Positions 23,530 through 33,392 of a stretch of DNA of 64,000 nt are shown here, in pieces. Below the pieces are notes generated by a model. That model made no database searches and was not told the DNA's origin. It worked only from the letters and a program-made list of their open reading frames with translations. Every line of letters starts with the position of its first letter. Within the stretch, counting starts at the first letter, position 1. The stretch is from Acidobacteriota bacterium (lineage in GTDB: Bacteria; Acidobacteriota; Blastocatellia; Pyrinomonadales; Pyrinomonadaceae), in the NCBI GenBank assembly GCA_003222895.1, contig QHXI01000049.1:62001-126000 (forward strand), written 5' to 3'. Position numbers and translations under genes: made by a program.

Positions 23530-25428
23530 ATGTGTGGAATTGCAGGAATAATTCGTTGGCGGGGCGCTTTGCAGCGCCACGGCGAGCTCGAGCGCATGAC
23601 TGCGGCAGTTGCGCACCGCGGCCCGGATGGTGTCGGCTTCCTGCGTCGTGAGGGCGTCGGGTTGGGCCATCGTCGATTGGCCATTATTGATCCTGAACTC
23701 GGCATCCAGCCGATGTCCGACGAAGACGAGTCTGTTTGGATCACTTACAACGGCGAACTCTACAACTATCGCGAACTGAAAGATCAGCTTTCAAAACGTG
23801 GCCACCGTTTTGTCACTAACTCAGATACCGAAGTCGTCATCCACGCCTATGCCGAATGGGGCGCAGATTGCGTTAAGAAGTTTCGTGGAATGTTTGCGTT
23901 TGGGTTGGCCGACTTCCGTTCGCGAAAGCTGATGCTCGCGCGCGATCACTTCGGTATCAAACCTATGTACTACCGAGTGGGTGATGGCTATGTAGGCTTT
24001 GCTTCGGAGCTTTCGGCGTTGCGTGAAGTCGACGATGTGGTTCCTAAAGGAAATCTGAAGGCTATCGATTTATACCTGCGCTTTAATTATGTACCAACGC
24101 CTCATACGATTTACCAGGAAGTTTACAAGCTGCCGCCGGCCAGTTACATGACGATCGATTTCGATGGTAGTCGATCGGATCCGGTGACCTATTGGGATTT
24201 ACGATTCGCGCAGCGAAACGGCGGGTCTGAGGACGCATGGCTGGAGCGCGCCGAAGACACGATTCGCAATTCAGTCAAAGCTCACCTGGTTGCCGATGTG
24301 CCATTTGGAGTTTTTCTTTCCGGAGGTGTCGATTCAACGCTTATTGCATGGGAGATGAGCCAATTGCTTGATACCCCGGTTCAGGCTTTTGCGATCGGCT
24401 TCAATGAGGAGGAGTATTCAGAGCTCAAGTACGCCGAACAGGCAGCGGCCGGTTGCGGCATCGAGTTGCACACTGAGATCGTTCGCGATGATGCGCTGGA
24501 AATTCTTCCGGATCTCGTCTCGCATTACGGTGAACCGTTCGGCGACAGTTCGTGCATTCCGACTTGGTACGTCTCACGTTTAGCGCGCGAGCACGTGCCG
24601 ATGGTTCTGTCCGGCGATGGTGGCGATGAAGCTTTTGGCGGATATTGGCGTTATGAACATTGGATGCAAACCGGTCCGACGATCGAGGGCAAACGGTTAC
24701 TTAAATCGGCAGCGGAAGCGACGCGCCAACTTGCGCCCCGCGCGGGTTTCTATTGGCTACGGCAAGCGATGAGGCAGTTCAGGTTGCCCGTCAATACACT
24801 TGCCGACTGGCAACAATTGATGCTGTTTGTCGGTGAACAAGCTCGACGCGAGTTGTGGCGTCCCGAGTACCACGACGTATTCAATCATAGTTCTGAACTG
24901 TTTGCTGACGCGGATGAAAAGGCACACAGTTGGCATCGCCTCGCTTACGCGCAGTATGTCGATTATCGAACTTACCTTCCTTGTGACATCCTGACGAAGG
25001 TCGACGTCGCCAGCATGTATCACGGATTGGAAGTGCGCACACCTTTAGTGGATCATTGTGTAATGGAATTTGCCGCTGGTTTGCCGGTCCCACAACGATA
25101 TCGCGAGGGGGGGCCCGGGAAAGCTGTTGGTAAATATGTGACGAAGAAAATCCTGGAGAAAGTCTTTCCGCGCGAATTTGTGCATCGCCGCAAGATGGGT
25201 TTCGGCATTCCCCAACCAGAATGGTTTTCCGAAGGACGCGCGGGACGAAGTTTATGGCAACGGGTAACGGCCGACGATAACGCTCCCCTCTTTGAGTGTT
25301 TCGATCGCGAGAAGATTCGCGGCCTGCTCGATCGTCACACGCCGGCGTCTGACAATTCACTCCCTTTGTGGTTGTTCCTCGTGCTCGGACTCTGGCTGGA
25401 GCAAAACCCCACGGTTTCATTTGTTTGA
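23530..25428 (+). CDS. asnB: Glutamine-hydrolysing asparagine synthase-like amidotransferase
   Basis: A 632-residue AsnB-family protein. Cys2 is the N-terminal nucleophile (MCGIAGI), RGPDG and the glutamine-binding YNGELYNY segment follow, and the synthetase PP-loop SGGVDS lies at 264-269. It is full length with both active sites intact. In polysaccharide loci such proteins amidate carboxyl groups of uronic acids or sugar-linked acids; a true asparagine synthetase is the alternative. A second copy lies 5.5 kb downstream at 28976. The stop is 3 bp before the next glycosyltransferase. Confidence 0.87.
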   Translation: MCGIAGIIRWRGALQRHGELERMTAAVAHRGPDGVGFLRREGVGLGHRRLAIIDPELGIQPMSDEDESVWITYNGELYNYRELKDQLSKRGHRFVTNSDTEVVIHAYAEWGADCVKKFRGMFAFGLADFRSRKLMLARDHFGIKPMYYRVGDGYVGFASELSALREVDDVVPKGNLKAIDLYLRFNYVPTPHTIYQEVYKLPPASYMTIDFDGSRSDPVTYWDLRFAQRNGGSEDAWLERAEDTIRNSVKAHLVADVPFGVFLSGGVDSTLIAWEMSQLLDTPVQAFAIGFNEEEYSELKYAEQAAAGCGIELHTEIVRDDALEILPDLVSHYGEPFGDSSCIPTWYVSRLAREHVPMVLSGDGGDEAFGGYWRYEHWMQTGPTIEGKRLLKSAAEATRQLAPRAGFYWLRQAMRQFRLPVNTLADWQQLMLFVGEQARRELWRPEYHDVFNHSSELFADADEKAHSWHRLAYAQYVDYRTYLPCDILTKVDVASMYHGLEVRTPLVDHCVMEFAAGLPVPQRYREGGPGKAVGKYVTKKILEKVFPREFVHRRKMGFGIPQPEWFSEGRAGRSLWQRVTADDNAPLFECFDREKIRGLLDRHTPASDNSLPLWLFLVLGLWLEQNPTVSFV

Positions 25429-25431
25429 GAA

Positions 25432-26682
25432 ATGAAGATGTTATCGCAGCCTGAAGAAACGCTTGCGGGTACGGGCGACCTAAAGGGCGTGCGCATCATC
25501 GTCGTCTTAGGTCACTTCATTCTTGGGGGCGCTGAACGGCAGGCTTTGTTGCTTGCCCGCCATCTCTTTCACGATCTAGGAGCCGACCTCGAGGTTTGGG
25601 GAACTGGAGAGCCCGGCAGGGTATCGCAACTGTGCACTGACCACGGAATTCCCTGGCGCACGGCGCCGGTCCCTGTGCCGTGGTCCCCGAGAGTAGTGAC
25701 CCGCATCAGGAATCTCGCGAGTTTCACCAGAGCGCTACGTCGCGCACGACCGGACGTCATACTGCCGTTCATGTTTTATCCGAGCTTGGCCTCAGGCATT
25801 GTGTGGCGGTTGGCGGGCGCGCGCGTCTGCATTTGGAACCAGCGCTGCGAAGGAAGAGATCGAGCAGGCCGAATTGCTGAAAAACTGGGCACGCTCTTAA
25901 CGCGACAATTTGTCGCGAATTCCGCGCTTGGCCGTGACTTTCTCGTCGACACACTCGGTGTTAGTCCATCTGCCGTGAACGTGATCTATAACGGCGTGCA
26001 GCTCCAGCCCAGCCAGTTGGACAGAGCACAATGGCGTAAGCATCTGGGCGTGGACGACGATACTTTTTTGGCTTGCATGGTCGCGAACCTGCACCAGTTC
26101 AAAGATCATGAGACGTTGCTAAGGGCTTGGCGCATTGTCGTGAACCAAATGAATGCGATGAAACGCGAAGCGGTGCTACTTTTAGCGGGCGCTTTCTTTG
26201 CAACTGAAAAACCTCTGAAGTCGCTCGCTTTTGATCTGAAGTTGGACCGTAGCGTTCAGTTTCTCGGTGGCGTAAAAGACATTTCGGGCCTGCTTGGCGC
26301 CGTCGATCTTGGCGTGCACAGTTCAGTGAATGAGGGCGTTCCGAACGGCGTCCTGGAATGCATGGCTGCTGGGCTTGCGGTAACCGGAACTGATTATCCT
26401 GGATTACGCGAAGCGCTGGGCAAGGAGGGCTATCGGTTTCTTGCTCCGGCATTTGATCCTCGCGCACTTGCTAGCCAGATTATTTTGCTCGCGTCGAATG
26501 ATGAATTGAGATCGCAAGCAGGAGCCGCCAACCGCTTGCGAATCGACGCAGAGTTTCCGCCGGTCATGATGTATCAGAAAATGGTTTCGTTAATCGCTGA
26601 GGGATTGCGGTTCGGGAAGGGACGGGCGATCGACAGACACGGACAGGCGTTCAATATCCATGTTTCAGAAAAGTCCTCATAA
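25432..26682 (+). CDS. Glycosyltransferase family 4 (copy 1 of a tandem pair)
   Basis: A 416-residue GT-B enzyme. The N-terminal acceptor domain has GHFILGGAERQALLLARHL, and the C-terminal donor domain has the E-x7-E motif EGVPNGVLE followed by CMAAGLAVTGTDYPGLREAL. It is clearly paralogous to the next gene: both share CIWNQRC, an NS-x-x-G-x-DFL segment and a YNGV motif at matching places. It probably adds one sugar residue to the lipid-linked chain from a nucleotide-sugar donor. Start ATG at 25432; a second ATG 6 bp on is possible. Confidence 0.87.
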   Translation: MKMLSQPEETLAGTGDLKGVRIIVVLGHFILGGAERQALLLARHLFHDLGADLEVWGTGEPGRVSQLCTDHGIPWRTAPVPVPWSPRVVTRIRNLASFTRALRRARPDVILPFMFYPSLASGIVWRLAGARVCIWNQRCEGRDRAGRIAEKLGTLLTRQFVANSALGRDFLVDTLGVSPSAVNVIYNGVQLQPSQLDRAQWRKHLGVDDDTFLACMVANLHQFKDHETLLRAWRIVVNQMNAMKREAVLLLAGAFFATEKPLKSLAFDLKLDRSVQFLGGVKDISGLLGAVDLGVHSSVNEGVPNGVLECMAAGLAVTGTDYPGLREALGKEGYRFLAPAFDPRALASQIILLASNDELRSQAGAANRLRIDAEFPPVMMYQKMVSLIAEGLRFGKGRAIDRHGQAFNIHVSEKSS

Positions 26683-26730
26683 GAAGAAAGGAAATCTCGT
26701 TACCTTCTTGATGTATCGATAGATAAACAA

Positions 26731-28002
26731 TTGGATAATTACCATACGAATAACTCAGTTCACTCGGATTTCCGGAAATTACTCGTTTCCCAAGCGACTG
26801 AAATTAGCAGCGACATGCTGGCTAAACCGAACCGACTGCAGGGCGTTCGCACAATAATGGTCATGGGTGATTTGGGGACCGGTGGCACCCAGCGCCAAGT
26901 GTTGTTGTTGGCTCAACACCTTCGTGAGTATGAGGGTGCAGATGTTGAAGTCTGGGCCTTTGGCGGAGAAGTTGGAGCGACGGCACGAGCGTGCGAAGCT
27001 CGAAACATTCCCTGGCGGATAGTTCATTTGAATTGGTTTACGAGCCGAAAGGATCGAAAGATACGCGACGTTGCGCGCTTTACCGGAGAACTGAGGCGCG
27101 CCAAAGCTGATGTCATCCTATCGTATCTGATGGCTCCAAATGTAGTGTGTAGTTTGGTGTGGCGGTTGACTGGAGCGAAGCTGTGCATCTGGAATCAGCG
27201 TTGCGCAGGCGTGGATCGGCTTGGCGCCAGAATTGAAAGATTAGCGGTTTCGCGCACCTCGAAATTTATTTCGAACTCTGAAGCTGGCGCTGATTTTCTA
27301 ATGAACACACTGAACGCTCCAGGGAACAAGGTACACGTGGTTTACAATGGTGTTCGGAAGGAACTACCGGTAAAGGATAGGCGCACGTGGCGAACTGATT
27401 TAGTGCTCGACGAGGAAGCATTCGCGGCCTGCATGATTGCGAATCTTAGCATCTACAAAGATCATGCGACTCTTTTGCGGGCGTGGCGCCTGGTAGTCGA
27501 TGAGTTTGAATCTCAGGGTCGCGAGTGCGCGTTGTTGCTGGCCGGCCGTTTCGATCAGTCTCAACACGGCTTGAAGGCCCTGGCGTTTGATCTCAATTTG
27601 GGCAAGACCGTACGATTTCTCGGAGAGGTTCAGGACGTTGCTGGTCTTATAACCGCGTGTGATCTCGGTATTTTGAGTTCATTGGCAGAAGGCAATTCGA
27701 ATGCAGTGCTTGAATGCATGGCTCACGGGCTTGCTGTTGCCGGAACCGACAACCCGGGGATGCGCGAGGCATTAAGCACCTTGAATCATGAATTTCTGGC
27801 AGCGCCTCGCGACGCCGAGGGTTTGGCTGATCGCATCTTGCGCCTGGCGTTCAATCCGGATGTTCGTGACAATGTAGGAACGGCCAATCGACACCGCATC
27901 GAAGACAGATTTGACCCGCAGAAAAATTTCGCGCAGACAGCGGCATTCATAGTTGAGGGCCTGGAAGAAAATCGCGTGCGACGCAAACCCGCAAGTACAT
28001 AA
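26731..28002 (+). CDS. Glycosyltransferase family 4 (copy 2 of a tandem pair)
   Basis: A 423-residue GT-B enzyme similar to the preceding protein throughout: GDLGTGGTQRQVLLLAQHL near the N-terminus, CIWNQRCAGVDR mid-protein and EGNSNAVLECMAHGLAVAG in the donor site. The pair most likely arose by tandem duplication and then diverged in acceptor or linkage. The TTG at 26731 adds 28 residues not found in copy 1; the ATG at 26815 gives an N-terminus more like copy 1 and may be the real start. A 48-bp spacer separates the copies. Confidence 0.84.
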   Translation: MDNYHTNNSVHSDFRKLLVSQATEISSDMLAKPNRLQGVRTIMVMGDLGTGGTQRQVLLLAQHLREYEGADVEVWAFGGEVGATARACEARNIPWRIVHLNWFTSRKDRKIRDVARFTGELRRAKADVILSYLMAPNVVCSLVWRLTGAKLCIWNQRCAGVDRLGARIERLAVSRTSKFISNSEAGADFLMNTLNAPGNKVHVVYNGVRKELPVKDRRTWRTDLVLDEEAFAACMIANLSIYKDHATLLRAWRLVVDEFESQGRECALLLAGRFDQSQHGLKALAFDLNLGKTVRFLGEVQDVAGLITACDLGILSSLAEGNSNAVLECMAHGLAVAGTDNPGMREALSTLNHEFLAAPRDAEGLADRILRLAFNPDVRDNVGTANRHRIEDRFDPQKNFAQTAAFIVEGLEENRVRRKPAST

Positions 28003-28111
28003 CAACTCGACTGGAGTAACAAAAGGCTCGATGGTAGTCAATTGAGAAAGTTAGTTGATCGAGCCGTTTTCTAAACGAGTTGCAGATGCCCTACGAGTCA
28101 GGTGTTTATTA

Positions 28112-28969
28112 ATGAAGAAAGAGATTAGAAAATTTTTTCAGCGACGCAACCATATAAAAAGCGAGCAAAGGGCCGTCAACGAGATTCCCAAACTGTCCGG
28201 CAACAGCAATTCTCTAAGAACTTTTTCGTCTAATGATCTGGCCGCGATTTTTTCTCGGGAGGACATCGGGCAGGATTGGGCCACGGTGGCGCCTGAATTG
28301 GAACACGTTTGTCGGATCGAGGACGGCACGACCGGCGGAGTAAATCCAGGCGATAGACGAGCTGTCTGGTATCTAATCAGAGGACTGAATGTGCGATCGG
28401 TCCTGGAGATTGGGACGCACGTAGGCGCATCAACAGTTCACATTGCGTCGGCGCTGAAAAACATGCGCGCGAAAGATTCCGAGATCGAGCGGAAACTGGT
28501 CACTCTTGACGTATGCGACGTCAACAGCGACGTCTCGGGCTGGTGGAAGCAGTATGGATTGAGTTCATCGCCCGGAGACATGATCCGAGCGATGAAGTGC
28601 GACGATGTGGTGACTTTCGTTACTGAGAGTTCCTTGACGTTCCTGGATCGCTGCAACGAAAAATTCGATTTCGTTTTTCTTGATGGTGATCATTCGGCGG
28701 CCACCGTTTACCAGGAGCTTCCCCGGGCCTTGAAAGTACTTAGTCAGAATGGGGTGATCCTGCTTCACGATTATTTTCCAAACAATCGACCGCTTTGGAG
28801 CAACGGTTCATTGATTGCAGGACCGTATTTGGGAACGAAGCGATTACGTAGCGAGGGAGTTGCGATCAAGATAATTCCTTTAGGCGCATTACCATGGCCG
28901 ACGAAGCTCGGTTCGACCGTGACCAGCCTGGCGCTGGTGACGCGCGATCTTTCCGGCGCAGGTTCCTGA
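28112..28969 (+). CDS. SAM-dependent methyltransferase (cephalosporin hydroxylase/Methyltransf_24-like)
   Basis: A 285-residue methyltransferase. VRSVLEIGTHVGASTVHIASAL is motif I, VTLDVCDVNSDV follows strand 2, and FDFVFLDGDHSAATVYQELPRAL is the family signature with the GDH metal/catalytic triad. GVILLHDYFP closes the core. I preferred the ATG at 28112 to a TTG at 28055. The basic N-terminal 30 residues (MKKEIRKFFQRRNH) may contact the membrane or partner. It ends 6 bp before the second AsnB gene. Confidence 0.8.
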   Translation: MKKEIRKFFQRRNHIKSEQRAVNEIPKLSGNSNSLRTFSSNDLAAIFSREDIGQDWATVAPELEHVCRIEDGTTGGVNPGDRRAVWYLIRGLNVRSVLEIGTHVGASTVHIASALKNMRAKDSEIERKLVTLDVCDVNSDVSGWWKQYGLSSSPGDMIRAMKCDDVVTFVTESSLTFLDRCNEKFDFVFLDGDHSAATVYQELPRALKVLSQNGVILLHDYFPNNRPLWSNGSLIAGPYLGTKRLRSEGVAIKIIPLGALPWPTKLGSTVTSLALVTRDLSGAGS

Positions 28970-28975
28970 AAAAGT

Positions 28976-30991
28976 ATGTGCGGAATTTGTGGAGTTTGGG
29001 GCGGCGCAAGCCGTGACGTTATCAGCCCGATGGTGGACGCCATGCATCATCGTGGCCCGGACGATTCAGGTGTATTTGGAAATGGAAGAATCGTTCTGGG
29101 AATGACACGTCTGGCGATCATTGACACCTCGACTGGCGGACATCAACCGATGCAGTCACCCGACGGCCAAATCACGATCGTCTATAACGGCGAACTCTAC
29201 AACTTTCAAAGCGAGCGAGCCCTGCTGGAAAAGAAAGGCTACTCGTTTCGCTCTCACTCAGACACAGAGGTTGTGCTGCGCCTATATGAGCATTACGGAG
29301 ATGATTTTCTCCACAGATTGCGCGGCATGTTCGCTCTCGCGATCTATGATCAACGCCAGGGTCCCGGGCGCGAGCGTTTGTTGCTGGCGCGCGATCAGAT
29401 GGGGATTAAGCCTTTGCTCTATGCGCGAGCCGGCGAGCGTTTGATCTTTGCGTCGGAACTAAAAGCTATCTTAGCCAGCGGGTTGATTCAAACCGACGTC
29501 GATCCTGAATCGCTGAGACTTCTGCTCACTTACGGCTCGGTCTATCAACCGCGCACAATTTTGCGCGGCGTCAAAATGTTGCTGCCGGCTCATCGCCTGA
29601 TCGTTACCAACAGCGGTGAGCAGGTGGAGCGATATTGGTCGCTTGGGTTAGATCGACGGCCAGAGTTGCGGCGCGCTCACTATCAGGAGCAAGTGGCGGA
29701 AATCGAACGCGTGCTGGCTGAATCGGTGCGGCTGCAAATGATTTCAGACGTGCCGTTGGGTGCATTTCTTTCCGGCGGGTTGGATTCGTCGCTGCTGGTC
29801 GCATTAATGGCCCGCGAAATCGGCAACGGCCGCGTCAAGACGTTTTCGGTAGGTTTCGAATCCGAGGGCCAGGCGATTGACGAAACCGACCACGCGGAAA
29901 GAACCTCGCGGTTCATTGGAACTGATCACACCAGGGTAGTAGTCACGGCCAACGATGTGCGCGATCGGATCAATCACATCGCTGCGGCGTTGGATCAACC
30001 GACAGTTGATGGCGTCAACAGTTATTTTGTTTCCCTGGCGGCGCGAAAAGCGGTAACCGTTGCTATTTCCGGGACCGGAGGCGACGAATTGTTCGCCGGC
30101 TATCCATGGTTCGCCGAGATGGTCGCAGACGATCTGCGGCAGCGCAACGCGCAAAAATGGAAGGCCGTGATGCGACAAGCAATCGCTCCAGCGGTGCATC
30201 TTTCGGTCTTCGACGATCTCTCACCCGGTAGAATACAGAACCGTCTCGAACAACTTCGATACACCACGGATTTTCGGACGCGGTACGTTGAGAGCTACAA
30301 CATATTCGGTCGCGAGGGCGCGTCGCGACTGTTGTCGGATACGCTGCGCGCTGAGGCGCGAGCCGGCCGTTCAGCTTTCCACGATCTGGGTCAAGTCGAC
30401 GAGTTGCCTCATGGAACGCCGATCGAGCGAGTCACCGGAGTGTGCTTGCGCGGTTATACTACCAACCAACTGTTACGCGACATCGATGCAGCTTCGATGT
30501 CTCACAGCCTCGAGGTGCGCGTGCCGTATCTCGACCCGGTTGTCGCTGAAGCGGCTCTGTCGCTGCCTGATGAAGCGAAATTAGGCCCACCTGCCGCCCA
30601 GCGGGGGATCGACGAAAGAACTTACCGTGAATCGGGAACGAAGCGGATCTTGCTCGACATCGCAGCCGCGTTTTTGCCGAAAGGATATGATTCAATCACC
30701 AAGCGTGGTTTCGGAATGCCGTTCGATAGTTGGCTGCGGGGATCTCTGAATGAAGTGTTGCTCGACTCACTCTCAGAAGACCGGGTGCGACGCCGAGGGC
30801 TGTTGAACCCGGTGGCCGTGACGGCAATCCGAAATGACTTCGCTACCGGTGATCAGCCGTGGCCGCGACCATGGTTGCTAATGATGCTGGAGTTGTGGTT
30901 CCAGCAAGTACTGGATCGTTCGCGAAGTTTACAAGTCAAAGAAACGCGAACGTCCCCTTCTGATTTCCTGGAGCGTCACAAAGTGGCGTAA
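28976..30991 (+). CDS. asnB: Glutamine-hydrolysing asparagine synthase-like amidotransferase (second copy)
   Basis: A 671-residue AsnB-family protein with Cys2 (MCGICGVWGG), HHRGPDDSG, IVYNGELYNFQ and the PP-loop SGGLDS at 266-271. Both glutaminase and synthetase sites look intact. It differs from the first copy in its spacing and C-terminus, so it is an older paralogue and not a recent duplicate. Two amidotransferases around a GT4 pair suggest two different amide-forming steps in the glycan, or one amidation and one amino-acid decoration. A 30-bp spacer follows. Confidence 0.87.
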   Translation: MCGICGVWGGASRDVISPMVDAMHHRGPDDSGVFGNGRIVLGMTRLAIIDTSTGGHQPMQSPDGQITIVYNGELYNFQSERALLEKKGYSFRSHSDTEVVLRLYEHYGDDFLHRLRGMFALAIYDQRQGPGRERLLLARDQMGIKPLLYARAGERLIFASELKAILASGLIQTDVDPESLRLLLTYGSVYQPRTILRGVKMLLPAHRLIVTNSGEQVERYWSLGLDRRPELRRAHYQEQVAEIERVLAESVRLQMISDVPLGAFLSGGLDSSLLVALMAREIGNGRVKTFSVGFESEGQAIDETDHAERTSRFIGTDHTRVVVTANDVRDRINHIAAALDQPTVDGVNSYFVSLAARKAVTVAISGTGGDELFAGYPWFAEMVADDLRQRNAQKWKAVMRQAIAPAVHLSVFDDLSPGRIQNRLEQLRYTTDFRTRYVESYNIFGREGASRLLSDTLRAEARAGRSAFHDLGQVDELPHGTPIERVTGVCLRGYTTNQLLRDIDAASMSHSLEVRVPYLDPVVAEAALSLPDEAKLGPPAAQRGIDERTYRESGTKRILLDIAAAFLPKGYDSITKRGFGMPFDSWLRGSLNEVLLDSLSEDRVRRRGLLNPVAVTAIRNDFATGDQPWPRPWLLMMLELWFQQVLDRSRSLQVKETRTSPSDFLERHKVA

Positions 30992-31021
30992 TTCGCTTGC
31001 TTCACTATCGATCAGTTACTG

Positions 31022-32260
31022 ATGAATCCTCAGTTTGAATCCGACGAGTTTCCCGGTAAACCAAGAATTCTGTTTATTGGTGGCGGCGATAGCAGTCACA
31101 CACACTCCTGGATCGATCTCCTTGAAGGCCAGCCGTTCAACGTCCGTTTGTTTTCGACCGCGCATACCATTCCGCCTGCCGAATGGAAAGTCAAAACGTA
31201 TGTGACGGCTTATAACGGCCCGGCGCTAAATCCGGACACGAGAGCACGTTTGTACGACCGCGGTAAAATCAACCGACTGGTCGCTCGGACGCTTGCGCGC
31301 GTGGGTAAGAGGGTGCGGAATGGGCCAGATTATTCCGAACGCTGGTTGGCTGAAATTATTAGAAGTTGGCGGCCACACCTCATTCACACGCTCGGGCTTG
31401 AGCCGGCAAGTTATTTCTATGCTCACGTACGGGCGGCCAATAACCTGGCGGATTTTGGGAAGTGGATCGTGACCGTACGCGGCGGTCCCGATCTGGCTCT
31501 TCATCGTTTGCTGCCGGAATATGAATCGCGCATTCGCGAAGTCCTGACCAACTGTGGCAAGCTAATCGCCGACAATCAGCTCAATTATGATTACGCGTTA
31601 GCGAACGGGTTAAGCCAGGAGCAGGTCTCGTCACTCGGTATAGTTCCAGGAACCGGAGGCATCGACGTTGAGGAGATCGAATCACGTTGGCACGATCTAC
31701 CTTCGCAGCGGCGGATAATACTCTGGCCGAAAGCCTATGAGTGTCCGCAGAGCAAAGCCTTGCCGGTGCTTGAGGCTCTGCGATTAGCCTGGCATCGGTT
31801 GCCGCCGTTCGAGCTGCATATGGTGGCGGCTTACGGTGAAGTGCGAATGTGGTTTCAGACGCTGCCGCCACAGTTGCGCGAACGCTGTGTGGTTCGGGAG
31901 AGAATTCCGCGCGCCGAAATTCTTCAGTTGATGGCCCGCGCGCGCGTGATGCTCGCACCGACGCTTAGCGATGGAACACCTAATTCAATGTTCGAAGCAA
32001 TGGCGGCTGGGGCCGTACCGATCGTTTCTCCATTAGACACGATCCGAGCGGTGGTCGAAGCAGAAGAGAATGTGCTGTTTGCGCGCAACTTGTATCCGGA
32101 AGAAATTGCGGCGGCGCTGGTGCGCTCAATGACCGACGATCGGCTGGTAGACGCGATCGCTCGGACCAATCTGGAACTGGTGAAACGAATTGCAGATCGA
32201 AACGAAATAAGAGCAAAGGTCTTGAATTTTTATCATTCTTTAGTGCGTACCATTGGTTAA
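31022..32260 (+). CDS. Glycosyltransferase family 4
   Basis: A 412-residue GT-B glycosyltransferase. The N-terminus has ILFIGGGDSSHTHSWIDLL, a phosphate-binding Gly-rich turn, and the C-terminal donor motif is DGTPNSMFEAMAAGAVPIVSP, where Glu at the end of the E/D-x7-E pattern is conserved. It probably adds a sugar at the cytoplasmic face. It is followed by a 160-bp spacer containing a short gene remnant, which may mark a junction between modules. Confidence 0.83.
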   Translation: MNPQFESDEFPGKPRILFIGGGDSSHTHSWIDLLEGQPFNVRLFSTAHTIPPAEWKVKTYVTAYNGPALNPDTRARLYDRGKINRLVARTLARVGKRVRNGPDYSERWLAEIIRSWRPHLIHTLGLEPASYFYAHVRAANNLADFGKWIVTVRGGPDLALHRLLPEYESRIREVLTNCGKLIADNQLNYDYALANGLSQEQVSSLGIVPGTGGIDVEEIESRWHDLPSQRRIILWPKAYECPQSKALPVLEALRLAWHRLPPFELHMVAAYGEVRMWFQTLPPQLRERCVVRERIPRAEILQLMARARVMLAPTLSDGTPNSMFEAMAAGAVPIVSPLDTIRAVVEAEENVLFARNLYPEEIAAALVRSMTDDRLVDAIARTNLELVKRIADRNEIRAKVLNFYHSLVRTIG

Positions 32261-32272
32261 CCCGAATTATCG

Positions 32273-32317
32273 ATGAAAGTATTAATCATCGTGCCTTGCA
32301 CTCAAGACTCCGGCTGA
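32273..32317 (+). pseudogene. Possible 5' remnant of a lost gene (14 codons)
   Basis: In the 160-bp spacer, an ATG opens a frame reading MKVLIIVPCTQDSG and then TGA. This resembles the first beta-strand of GT2 or SDR-like proteins (MKVLIIxPC), with nothing coding-like after it. The most likely explanation is the leftover start of a gene deleted during cassette exchange; chance is also possible because it is so short. Confidence 0.3.
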
Positions 32318-32420
32318 GGGTTGGATACTCGCGTAAGACGATGACTGATGTTATAGATGTAGGTCCAAGCATCGATTTGATTCATAGACTTTCCGATCTG
32401 GTAGGGAGAACATTTCGTAA

Positions 32421-33374
32421 ATGAACATACTGGTGGTAGGCGGCGCTGGATACGTTGGCGGGGCAGTCACAGACTTGCTCCAACAAACAGAACACAACGT
32501 ACGGGTATTTGACGCGCTATTATACGAAGAGTGTTATCGGAAGCCAGTTGACTTTGTTTATGGAGATGTGCGCGACACAGATAGGATCAAATCACAGCTG
32601 AAATGGGCTGACGCTGTCGTCTGGCTAGCTGCATTGGTTGGCGATCCAGCCTGTGCCCTTCATCCTGACGTGAGTGTGGAAATCAATCAGAAATCGCTCA
32701 AGACTGTGGCCGAAAACTTTAATGGGCGCATCGTTTTCCTTTCAACTTGCTCGGTTTATGGTGCTCAAGATAATGTTCTGGATGAAAGCTCACCACTGAA
32801 CCCGCTGTCGGTCTATGCTGTGACTAAGCAGGAGGCTGAGCAGTACCTGTCGGGTAAGAATGCGATCATATTTCGACTGGGTACTCTCTTCGGGGTCGGC
32901 GATTTGTTTTCCCGAATTAGACTGGATCTGGTTGTTAACATCCTCACCGTGAAAGCACACCGCACGGGCAACATCAAGGTTTTTGGCGGGGATCAATTTC
33001 GTCCGCTGCTACACGTACGCGATGCCGCCCGGGCGATTGTGGACCACCTCGAGACCGAGCACACAGGAATATATAATCTTCACCGACAGAACGTTCGGAT
33101 TATCGATCTAGCGTATCAAGTTCGCAATCATTTTCCCGATCTGGTTATTGAGCAAACGGAAATGCCCTTTCAGGACACGCGCAACTATCGGGTTAGCAGC
33201 GACAAAGCGCAGAATGTTTTGGGGTTTAGGCCGGCCGTCTCCATTGACGATGGCATTGAAGACATCAAGAGACTACTCGAAACGGGCCGTCTTAAGGACG
33301 TAGAGAACCCGCGTTATACGAATCAGGGATTTCTCTCGATCTACAATACTCATCTTCGTGAACAGGTAGTATAG
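32421..33374 (+). CDS. NAD-dependent epimerase/dehydratase (extended SDR)
   Basis: A 317-residue extended SDR with VVGGAGYVGG at the N-terminus, an LSTCSVYG strand and the YAVTK catalytic pair. Its C-terminal half resembles the SDR at 3310 (R-x-RLDLVVNIL, FGGDQFRPLLHV, and an RYTN motif near the end). It begins a new group after the 160-bp spacer, with a GGAG element 12 bp upstream of the ATG (GTAGGGAGAACATTTCGTAA). The substrate is not identifiable. Group context: a cupin, an RmlD-like reductase and a WecB-type epimerase follow. Confidence 0.8.
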   Translation: MNILVVGGAGYVGGAVTDLLQQTEHNVRVFDALLYEECYRKPVDFVYGDVRDTDRIKSQLKWADAVVWLAALVGDPACALHPDVSVEINQKSLKTVAENFNGRIVFLSTCSVYGAQDNVLDESSPLNPLSVYAVTKQEAEQYLSGKNAIIFRLGTLFGVGDLFSRIRLDLVVNILTVKAHRTGNIKVFGGDQFRPLLHVRDAARAIVDHLETEHTGIYNLHRQNVRIIDLAYQVRNHFPDLVIEQTEMPFQDTRNYRVSSDKAQNVLGFRPAVSIDDGIEDIKRLLETGRLKDVENPRYTNQGFLSIYNTHLREQVV

Positions 33375-33392
33375 AGTAATTGAATTAACAAA

